This document shows, piece after piece, positions 1-5,522 of a stretch of DNA of 8,798 nucleotides. The notes under the pieces are model-generated. The model searched no databases, was not told the origin of the DNA, and saw only the letters and a list, made by a program, of their open reading frames with translations. The number at the start of each line of letters is the position of its first letter. Position 1 is the first letter of the stretch. The stretch spans positions 1 to 8,798 of the forward strand of contig DASYSA010000640.1 in NCBI GenBank assembly GCA_036003885.1, read 5' to 3'. Origin of the DNA: DASYSA01 sp036003885 (GTDB lineage Bacteria; Acidobacteriota; Blastocatellia; UBA7656). The position numbers were made by a program, and so were the translations under genes.

Positions 1-1
1 C

Positions 2-1492
2 GACAGGATGTTGGGTTCAACGCCGTCGATGGGGGGAATGCCCGGTGGGGCACGCGGACCCGCTTCGATGGGCAGCCGCAGGCCGACTCTCATAGACGAG
101 GATCCCCTGGAAACCGCCGATGCTCGAGCGACGCTGGGCACGCTCAATAGCCGGATCTCCGCGATGAGCTCGCTGCCGGGCCGTAAGCTCAGCGTCTTCA
201 TCTCAGAAGGATTCAGGATATTCCAAACCAGGACCTCCTCGAATCTGGACGAGACAATCGCCCGGGCGGCGCGCGCCAACGTCGTCTTCTATTCGATAGA
301 TCCGAGGGGACTGGACTCGCTAAGCCTGAATGCGAGTGACGACCCGGGCGACCAGGACGTCGGGGAGTTTCTCAGCCAGAAGCGAGATGACTTCTCGGAA
401 TCACAGAGCAGTTTGAATGCGCTTGCAGTGGACACCGGCGGGAAGTTCCTGCGCAACAATAACGACATCAAACACCTGCTGAGTACTCTCATGGAGGAGA
501 ACTCCGAATACTACCTGCTCGGTTTTCAGCCTGAGGACGACAAGTGGGATGGCAAGTTTCACAAGATCAAAGTCGCAGTCCGCAATCGCCCGGACCTTAC
601 CGTCATAACCCGGAAAGGCTATCTGGCAAGAACGGAAAAGCGAAGGGTTTACTCCGATCCGAAGGTTGCCGAGATAGTAGAAGCGATAAATTCACCGCTG
701 GTGCGCCGGGACATCGATCTGAAGTTGACGCCCTTCTATAGAGACAACGAGAAGGGAGAACCGACCCTCTTGTCGATGGTCCACATCGACCCGTCCCGGT
801 TGAACTTCAAAGAGGTTGATGGCCGGTTCGCGACGACGCTTGATGTGGTCGGCTTCGTTGTCGGCCCCAACGGCGCATCGATCGATCGGTTCAGCAACAT
901 TGTCACTCTCAACCTCAAACCGGAAACCTACCACGAGCTGCTCAAGCACGGAATACTCTCGACTCGAGTAACCGTAGTTAAGCCTGGAATCTATCAGGTC
1001 AGGGTGTTGGTGCGAGAGGCGGGCTCTGGCCTGATCGGAACGTCCAACAACTACGTCGAGGTCCCGGATATGAAGGGGGGCCGCCTCGCAATGAGCAGCC
1101 TGTTCCTGGATGCGCGATACGACCCGCAATGGAACAAGGCTGAGAACGTGGGCGCGACTGAGACGCTGGCGCAACGCCGCTACCACCGCGGAGGGCAGTT
1201 CACTTATGCCCTGCTCGTCTACAATGCGAAGGCCGAGTCGAAGAGCGGCCAGACCCAGCTCGAAATCAGGACCAGAGTCTTGAAGGACGGAGCGATCGTT
1301 TTCGATGGCAACTATCGGCCGGTTGATATCTCCGCAGGCAGCACTCCTTCTCGCATAGTAACCGGCGGCATGCTGACACTGGGCACGCTGGCGCCCGATG
1401 AATACACACTGGAAGTCTCAGTCAGAGACAAGCTGGTTAAGAAGGATAGCCGCGCCATAGTCCGTCAGGAGATAGAGTTCTGGATAGAGTAG
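2..1492 (+). CDS. VWFA-related domain protein, acidobacterial type (5' end outside window)
   Basis: The frame is open from the first full codon at the window edge, so the ATG at 8 is probably internal and the gene is 5'-truncated. Residues are counted from that ATG. The visible part starts inside a von Willebrand A domain: LPGRKLSVFISEGF (about 56-69) is a central beta strand, RAARANVVFYSIDPRGL (86-102) the next helix and strand, and LNALAVDTGGKFLRNNNDI (136-154) the domain end. YYLLGFQP (168-175) and KIKVAVRNRPDLTVITRKGYLA (about 186-207) are the hallmark tail of the acidobacterial VWFA-related family (TIGR03436 type). Residues from about 215 to 494 form a beta-rich C-terminal region that I cannot assign. 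The signal peptide and the MIDAS DxSxS motif expected in this family would lie upstream. Family members are mostly predicted exported proteins of unknown role. The gene ends in TAG and converges on the GDPD gene 133 bp away. Confidence 0.88.
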   Translation, partial: DRMLGSTPSMGGMPGGARGPASMGSRRPTLIDEDPLETADARATLGTLNSRISAMSSLPGRKLSVFISEGFRIFQTRTSSNLDETIARAARANVVFYSIDPRGLDSLSLNASDDPGDQDVGEFLSQKRDDFSESQSSLNALAVDTGGKFLRNNNDIKHLLSTLMEENSEYYLLGFQPEDDKWDGKFHKIKVAVRNRPDLTVITRKGYLARTEKRRVYSDPKVAEIVEAINSPLVRRDIDLKLTPFYRDNEKGEPTLLSMVHIDPSRLNFKEVDGRFATTLDVVGFVVGPNGASIDRFSNIVTLNLKPETYHELLKHGILSTRVTVVKPGIYQVRVLVREAGSGLIGTSNNYVEVPDMKGGRLAMSSLFLDARYDPQWNKAENVGATETLAQRRYHRGGQFTYALLVYNAKAESKSGQTQLEIRTRVLKDGAIVFDGNYRPVDISAGSTPSRIVTGGMLTLGTLAPDEYTLEVSVRDKLVKKDSRAIVRQEIEFWIE

Positions 1493-1625
1493 CACCACTT
1501 CTGTCGGATTGTATCGATTGGGAACTTGCTCACTAAACTGTAACTCGCGCGTTTGTGACGAACAATCTTTTGTCAATTCGGGGTATCGGCCGTATCGGCG
1601 AGCTATCTTGACGCAGGGGTACCCG
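1493..1625. other. Convergent intergenic gap with a short direct repeat
   Basis: This 133-bp gap separates two converging stop codons. I see no strong GC-rich hairpin with a T-run on either strand. The best + strand candidate is a very weak TTGT/ACAA stem (about 1553-1565) followed by TCTTTTG. GTATCGGC occurs twice with a 9-bp period (1583-1590 and 1592-1599). A TTGACA-like hexamer on the - strand (1576-1571) lacks a -10 partner at usable spacing. Confidence 0.5.
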
Positions 1626-2507
1626 TCAACGCACGGTTCGATATCTGAGTATCCCTACCAACCTCATCGGCATGTCGGTCTTGATCGCATCGACTCCAAG
1701 CGCCGCCATGGCGCCGGCGATCTCCGGCGAGTCCAATGTCCACACCCACACTTCGACCCCCGCCTTGTGCGCTTGCTCGATTATCTCAATCGAGACCTTC
1801 TTGTAAGAGACCGATATCGAGTGGGGCTTGAACTCCAACACTCGCTCGAGTGAAACGTTGAACGGAACGGATCCGTCATAGGCCGGGTTGATGTGCAGTT
1901 TGAGGCCGGGCCCGAGCTCTTCGCGAAGCTTCTGCGCGGTCTTCAGATCCGGCGCCTCGAGCACGACGCGGTCGAGAACGGCGTAGCGTTTCAAAATCCT
2001 GGCTGTCCTATCTACCAGGTCGTCGAATCGCGCGCAACGTTTGAGCTCGATGTTCAGAATCCCCGTTTTGATGTGGGCCAGAAGATCTTCGAGGGCGGGC
2101 ACCCGGCGGCCACCGTGGTCTTCTCCAACCGGAACGAGGGTCCCTGCAGTCAACTCCGCATAAGTCATATCCGAGATCAAACGAGTCTGTTGAGCGGGGG
2201 CCAGACCTTCGACGCGCCCGAACCGGTCGTCGTGGTAAACCACCACCACCCCGTCTTTGGTCAGGCGGATATCGGTCTCGATGCCGGCTGCACCGATCCT
2301 GACCGCGCGTTGAAAGGCTTCGATCGTATTCTCTGTCGACTCCTTGGCGCCGCCCCGATGGGCAATGACCAGCGTGGTGAGAGGCGCTCCATTCGACGTT
2401 CTGACTGAACCGAGCTGGCCGGCAGCTGCGCCAACCATGAATGCAAGCAGAAGCGCCGTTGCAATGCTTCGAATAAGAGCGCGAGTCATCCGAACACAAG
2501 TTCTCAT
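1626..2507 (-). CDS. Secreted glycerophosphodiester phosphodiesterase (GDPD/UgpQ family)
   Basis: The 293-residue product should hydrolyse glycerophosphodiesters to glycerol 3-phosphate and an alcohol. It carries the family signature: the catalytic His-Arg pair at 50-51 (AHRGG), E59-N60 in STENTIEAF, E77 and D79 in GIETDIRLTKDG, H92 in YHDD, the metal-ligand-type E154 in LNIELK, the late strand VWVWTLD (253-258) and IKTDMP (275-280). An N-terminal Sec signal peptide is visible, with basic residues up to 13, a hydrophobic core ATALLLAFMVGAAA and probable cleavage near AAG-Q (about 30), so export to the periplasm or beyond is inferred. I chose the ATG at 2507 because AGGAGG lies 7 nt upstream. 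The in-frame ATG at 2531 would add eight residues and overlap the HIT stop as TGATG. An ATG at 2489 is another weak option. The substrate cannot be told from sequence. Confidence 0.93.
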   Translation of the reverse strand: MRTCVRMTRALIRSIATALLLAFMVGAAAGQLGSVRTSNGAPLTTLVIAHRGGAKESTENTIEAFQRAVRIGAAGIETDIRLTKDGVVVVYHDDRFGRVEGLAPAQQTRLISDMTYAELTAGTLVPVGEDHGGRRVPALEDLLAHIKTGILNIELKRCARFDDLVDRTARILKRYAVLDRVVLEAPDLKTAQKLREELGPGLKLHINPAYDGSVPFNVSLERVLEFKPHSISVSYKKVSIEIIEQAHKAGVEVWVWTLDSPEIAGAMAALGVDAIKTDMPMRLVGILRYRTVR

Positions 2508-2514
2508 GAGCTTC

Positions 2515-2520
2515 CCTCCT
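2515..2520 (-). promoter_or_regulatory. Shine-Dalgarno AGGAGG deciding the GDPD start
   Basis: A perfect AGGAGG core sits 7 nt before the ATG at 2507 on the minus strand. The upstream in-frame ATG at 2531 overlaps the HIT stop codon and would place this SD inside the coding region, so 2507 is preferred. Confidence 0.75.
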
Positions 2521-2530
2521 GTAGCCGCCA

Positions 2531-3019
2531 TCAGCTTGCGGCGTCGAAGTATTTCTCGAGCCGGTCGTAGGTAGTCGCGAGATCTTCGGGCAGCACTCGC
2601 GTTTCGCCGATTATCGATACGAAGTTCGCGTCGCCCGCCCAGCGTGGGACGACATGGAGATGGATGTGATCGGCAACACCCGCGCCCGCGCTTTGCCCCA
2701 AATTCATCCCGATGTTGAACCCATCGGGACGGTACTCCGCCTGCAACGCCACCTGCGCCTTCTTAGTCAGGGTCATCATCTCGGCTGTGACAGGTTCGCC
2801 TACCGAGGCCAGAGAGGCGGTGTGCTCATACGGAACGATCATCAGGTGGCCGCTTGTATACGGGAACAGATTGAGGATCACGAAGTTTAGCGAGGCGCGA
2901 TGGATGATCAGGTTCTCGCGGTCGGAGCCTTGTTGCTGGACGCGGCAAAAGACGCAGCCACGATCGGCATCGGAGGATGCGACGTACTTGTAGCGCCAGG
3001 GGCTCCAGATGTATTCCAT
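2531..3019 (-). CDS. HIT-family nucleotide phosphorylase/hydrolase (Ap4A phosphorylase-like)
   Basis: This 162-residue protein belongs to the histidine triad superfamily. The triad is H118-I-H120-L-H122 in ADHIHLHVVPRW, with H120 the expected nucleophile that forms the nucleotidyl intermediate. C22-x-x-C25 together with later His residues suggests a zinc site, as in related family members. The start IWSPWRYKY, the segment LNLFPYTSGHLMIVPYEH (49-66), and GFNIGMNLGQSAG followed by RWAGDANFVSIIG strongly resemble the mycobacterial Rv2613c-type Ap4A phosphorylases. The likely role is phosphorolysis or hydrolysis of dinucleoside polyphosphates in the cytoplasm. I chose the ATG at 3019, where family homology begins. 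The frame continues upstream to 3088, but those residues (RRQLSVVTDNGRRITDNG) are translated repeat DNA. No strong SD is visible; GGA lies five bases upstream, inside the repeat. The stop TGA lies about 23 nt before the GDPD start, suggesting co-transcription. Confidence 0.92.
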   Translation of the reverse strand: MEYIWSPWRYKYVASSDADRGCVFCRVQQQGSDRENLIIHRASLNFVILNLFPYTSGHLMIVPYEHTASLASVGEPVTAEMMTLTKKAQVALQAEYRPDGFNIGMNLGQSAGAGVADHIHLHVVPRWAGDANFVSIIGETRVLPEDLATTYDRLEKYFDAAS

Positions 3020-3021
3020 AT

Positions 3022-3086
3022 GTCCGTTGTCAGTTATCCGTCGTCCGTTGTCAGTGACCACGGACAACTGACGACGGGCAACGGAC
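3022..3086. repeat. Short direct and inverted repeat array, GTCCGTTGTCAGT family
   Basis: GTCCGTTGTCAGT occurs twice in direct orientation with a 21-bp period (3022-3034 and 3043-3055). The second copy begins a 23-bp near-palindrome at 3043-3065, with arms GTCCGT/ACGGAC and GTCA/TGAC and one mismatched pair between them. Degenerate inverted pieces follow, ACTGAC (3067-3072) and CAACGGAC (3079-3086). From memory, this short-repeat type is widespread between genes in Acidobacteriota and Cyanobacteria and is often mis-translated as SVVSGQ- or VTDNG-like peptides. Here it begins 2 bp from the HIT start codon and runs to the rpsA terminator tract, so it makes up the whole HIT leader. Confidence 0.8.
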
Positions 3087-3093
3087 AAAAGGG

Positions 3094-3154
3094 AAAACGG
3101 ATGCGAACGAACAGGGCGGCGGCACTTCTGCCGAGCCCATTCGTTCGCATCCGT
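3094..3154 (-). terminator. Rho-independent terminator of rpsA
   Basis: A perfect 15-bp inverted repeat, ACGGATGCGAACGAA (3097-3111) with TTCGTTCGCATCCGT (3140-3154), encloses further stems: GGGC (3114-3117) with GCCC (3135-3138), and CGGCA (3120-3124) with TGCCG (3129-3133) around a four-base loop. On the minus strand the hairpin starts about 17 nt after the rpsA stop and is followed by TTTTCCCTTTT. It should terminate rpsA transcripts before the HIT gene. The opposite strand lacks a T-run. Confidence 0.85.
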
Positions 3155-3171
3155 CGTCGTTACGAGGCGAT

Positions 3172-5070
3172 CTATTCTTCGCGCTTAGGTGGTGAACCAC
3201 CGAGCAAGTTCGCGATGTCGCCAAGCGTAGCCATCCCGCCTCCGGTCTCCTGGTAATGGCGAACATCTTCAGGATCGTTCTCCTTACCGACCGCGCGAGC
3301 GGATAGGCCGATCTTCTTCTGGCCCGGGTCCAGCTTTAGTATCTTGAACGGAAGCACCTGCCCGATCTTGACGGCGTCTTCAGGCTTTTCGACTCTGTCG
3401 TCGCTCAACTCGGAGACGTGGCAGAGTCCCTCGATGCCCTCTTCAATCTCCACGAAAGCGCCGAAGTTCGCAAATCTGACGACTTTGCCCTTGATGGTAT
3501 CGCCCAGTCGATGAGTCTCGAAGAAGCGATCCCAGGCATTTGGCTCGAGGTCTTTGATCGAGAGGCTCAAGCGCCGATTGTCGACGTCGATATTGGTGAT
3601 GACCGCGTCGACCTGCTGGCCCTTCTTCAAGACGTCCGACGGATGCTTGACTCGCTTGGTCCAGGAGATATCCGAGACGTGAACGAGGCCGTCGATCCCA
3701 TCCTCGATCTCGACGAAGGCGCCGAAGTCCGTAAGCGACCGGACCTTGCCGCTGACTCGCGACCCGGCGTGGTAGCGTGCTGGCAGCGTCTCCCATGGAT
3801 CCTCGCTGATCTGCTTAATGCCGAGACTGATCCGCCTGTTGTGTGAATCGACGTCGAGCACCACGGCTTCGACTTCCTGGCCTATTGAGAGCAGCTTCGA
3901 GGGGTGTTTCAGCCTCTTGGACCAGGTCATCTCGGTTACGTGGACCAGCCCCTCGACCCCGGCTTCAATTTCGATGAAGGCGCCGTAGTCGGTCAGGCTG
4001 ACGACTTTCCCTCTCACACGCGCTCCACGAGGGAAGCGCTCGTGAACGCTCTGCCAGGGATCGGGATGAAGCTGTTTGTAGCCGAGCGAGATACGTTCCT
4101 TCTCGCGGTCGAACTTCAGGACCTTGACCTGAATCGAGTCGCTTACTTTGAGGATGTCGTTGGGCGACTGGATGCGCCCCCAGCTCATGTCGATGATATG
4201 AAGGAGCCCGTCGATTCCTCCGAGATCGATGAACGCGCCGTAGTCGGTGATGTTCTTGACTGTTCCTTCCATCACGACGCCTTCTTCGATCTGGCCGAGC
4301 GTTTCGGACTTCTTCTTATTCGACTCTTCCTCGAGCACGGCCTTGCGTGAGACCACGACATTGCCGCGTTTGCGGTTGAGCTTGATGACCCGGACTTCGA
4401 TCTCCTGGTTCCTGAAGACCTCGAGATTGCGCACCGGGCGAACATCCACTTGAGAGCCGGGCAAGAAAGCGGCGACACCGTTAAGGTCTATCTTGAGTCC
4501 GCCTTTGATGCGATCGACGACACGTCCAAGTATGGTCTCGTGGGCCTGATGGGCGTGCCGCAGCCGTTCCCATGACTGGGCCCGCATCGCATCCGCGCGC
4601 GAGAGCACGGCGTAGCCGTCCTGGTTCTCGAGGCTCTTGATCAGAACGTCTACTTCATCACCGCGTTTGACGGTGAGGTTTCCTTGCCTGTCGAGGAACT
4701 CCTCGCGTGGGACGACTCCTTCGGACTTGTAGCCGATGTCGATAAGAACGTTCTGCTCGGAAACGTCGACCACGATTCCTCGAACGATCTCGCCTTCCTG
4801 AGTCGCAGCGGCGCTCTCCTTCTCGTAGGTCTCGAGCATAGCGCCGAAGTCCTGGCCGCTGGTTCCCTCAGTGCCGGCCGAGGGCTCCGCCGGTGGACTG
4901 GTCGATTCCGGTTGACTCGTCGCTTCATGAGTTGCGGTAGCATCAGTCGCAGCGTGAAGCTCGCCGCCTGTGCTGTCTGGGCCGGTGGTTACGTCGCTAG
5001 CGGCCGTTTCTTCCCTGGCGCTGTCGGCCGCTGCGCTCACACCGGACTGGTTAGGGTTATCTGTCGCCAT
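3172..5070 (-). CDS. rpsA: 30S ribosomal protein S1
   Basis: The 632-residue product has six S1 (OB-fold) RNA-binding domains, at about residues 93-158, 177-243, 263-333, 349-418, 436-505 and 523-592. Domains 3-6 show the classic core, such as GTVKNITDYGAFIDL, GLVHVSDISW and KRVKHPSDVL; domains 1-2 are divergent, as usual for the ribosome-docking part. The protein recruits mRNA to the 30S subunit. The first 80 or so residues are an acidic, Ala/Ser/Thr/Gly-rich low-complexity tail without a domain. The C-terminus (after 592) has a short tail with GGGMATLGDIANLLGG. I chose the ATG at 5070 because GGAGGA lies 10 nt upstream; an in-frame ATG at 5097 lies upstream of that SD and would add nine residues, so it is less likely. 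The gene is followed by its own terminator and preceded by a good promoter, so it is probably monocistronic. Confidence 0.95.
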   Translation of the reverse strand: MATDNPNQSGVSAAADSAREETAASDVTTGPDSTGGELHAATDATATHEATSQPESTSPPAEPSAGTEGTSGQDFGAMLETYEKESAAATQEGEIVRGIVVDVSEQNVLIDIGYKSEGVVPREEFLDRQGNLTVKRGDEVDVLIKSLENQDGYAVLSRADAMRAQSWERLRHAHQAHETILGRVVDRIKGGLKIDLNGVAAFLPGSQVDVRPVRNLEVFRNQEIEVRVIKLNRKRGNVVVSRKAVLEEESNKKKSETLGQIEEGVVMEGTVKNITDYGAFIDLGGIDGLLHIIDMSWGRIQSPNDILKVSDSIQVKVLKFDREKERISLGYKQLHPDPWQSVHERFPRGARVRGKVVSLTDYGAFIEIEAGVEGLVHVTEMTWSKRLKHPSKLLSIGQEVEAVVLDVDSHNRRISLGIKQISEDPWETLPARYHAGSRVSGKVRSLTDFGAFVEIEDGIDGLVHVSDISWTKRVKHPSDVLKKGQQVDAVITNIDVDNRRLSLSIKDLEPNAWDRFFETHRLGDTIKGKVVRFANFGAFVEIEEGIEGLCHVSELSDDRVEKPEDAVKIGQVLPFKILKLDPGQKKIGLSARAVGKENDPEDVRHYQETGGGMATLGDIANLLGGSPPKREE

Positions 5071-5079
5071 TAATAGCTG

Positions 5080-5088
5080 CTCCTCCTC
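5080..5088 (-). promoter_or_regulatory. Shine-Dalgarno of rpsA (GAGGAGGAG)
   Basis: The purine tract GAGGAGGAG on the minus strand contains GGAGGA 10 nt before the ATG at 5070. It lies downstream of the alternative ATG at 5097 and therefore supports the shorter protein. A CCATA/TATGG inverted repeat (5094-5098 with 5107-5111) covers that upstream ATG and could form a small leader hairpin. Confidence 0.7.
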
Positions 5089-5126
5089 GACTGCCATATT
5101 TCGAATTATGGAACTGATGTCCCCAT

Positions 5127-5155
5127 AGTATGCTTGATCGACTTCGATCGTTCAA
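5127..5155 (-). promoter_or_regulatory. Predicted sigma-70-type promoter of rpsA
   Basis: TTGAAC (5155-5150) and CATACT (5132-5127) on the minus strand are separated by exactly 17 bp, with predicted transcription start near 5120 and a leader of about 50 nt. The spacer region carries imperfect dyad arms TTGAACGA and TCGATCAA (7 of 8 paired) that overlap the -35. Another dyad, TCACG-TTC-CGTGA (5160-5172), lies just upstream. Either could be an operator; that is inference. Confidence 0.55.
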
Positions 5156-5290
5156 GCCGTCACGTTCCGTGAAAGGCTCGAATAGACACTGTCACCCGAA
5201 GTCGCCCGCGGGACATTCCTGGGCGCGCTTGCTGTCAGCACAAAGCGAGCACGACATCTTTAGATTTCGGGTGTCGCTGTTGCTACTGAG

Positions 5291-5304
5291 CTCTCATATG
5301 AGAG
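5291..5304. promoter_or_regulatory. Perfect 14-bp palindrome CTCTCATATGAGAG
   Basis: A perfect dyad with no spacer, about 220 bp upstream of the kinase start and about 140 bp upstream of the rpsA -35. Its size fits a dimeric regulator site, but no cognate regulator is visible in the window. Confidence 0.35.
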
Positions 5305-5435
5305 AGCGTGGCAGGACCTTGAGTGCGCTTGCCTGTCTATTCCTCGCTCCATAATCTATGAGGCAAGGGACAACTCTACACATTAGGCTGAAACGTGTCA
5401 AGGATTTGAAGCAACCTGTATGCGGTACTTAGAGG

Positions 5436-5456
5436 CAGGTGTCAGGTGTCAGGTGT
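5436..5456. repeat. Three tandem copies of CAGGTGT
   Basis: Three exact head-to-tail heptamers lie about 66 bp before the kinase start codon. In one frame they read as SGVRC-like peptides, which is how the kinase frame extends back to a GTG at 5439. This 7-bp family is a common intergenic repeat type, from memory; three copies is a short example. Confidence 0.8.
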
Positions 5457-5513
5457 GGGCCTTGCACCACGTGTAAAGAACCACTAATGTTAGAAGTCTG
5501 TTTCTCGTCGCAT

Positions 5514-5517
5514 GGAG
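5514..5517 (+). promoter_or_regulatory. Shine-Dalgarno GGAG deciding the kinase start
   Basis: GGAG lies 5 nt before the ATG at 5523. Alternative starts at 5439 (GTG inside the repeat) and 5487 (ATG) lack a comparable SD and lie before the family-typical start MTGRTVHHYRV. Confidence 0.6.
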
Positions 5518-5522
5518 TCGAC

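Larger units (their letters stand above)
5098..5522. other. Divergent intergenic region between rpsA and the kinase gene
   Basis: About 425 bp without a convincing gene. It holds the rpsA promoter, a perfect 14-bp palindrome (5291-5304), a 7-bp inverted repeat CTTGCCT/AGGCAAG (5328-5334 with 5361-5367), a possible + strand -10 CATAAT (5350-5355) with a poor -35 TTGCCT only 15 bp away, and the CAGGTGT repeat. A 74-codon + strand frame (5130-5354) has no SD or recognisable protein features and I regard it as chance. Confidence 0.6.

Noticed and set aside
692..1186. 164-codon minus-strand frame antisense to the VWFA-related gene
   Set aside because: Charged, motif-free peptide in the shadow of a recognisable family protein.
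1571..1576. Minus-strand TTGACA in the convergent gap
   Set aside because: No -10-like hexamer lies 16-18 bp downstream and no minus-strand gene starts there.
3022..3086. CRISPR-like array
   Set aside because: Units are only 13 bp with a 21-bp period, partly inverted, with no unique spacers of typical size and no cas genes nearby.
3418..4350. Two + strand frames of 142 and 148 codons antisense to rpsA
   Set aside because: Their similar peptides arise from the antisense of the repeated S1 domains; the S1 reading is unambiguous.
5130..5354. 74-codon + strand frame between rpsA and the kinase
   Set aside because: It overlaps the rpsA promoter, lacks an SD and has no recognisable protein features.
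5462..5490. TTGCAC-17-TAATGT as a kinase promoter
   Set aside because: Spacing is right, but each hexamer matches the consensus at only about three of six positions.
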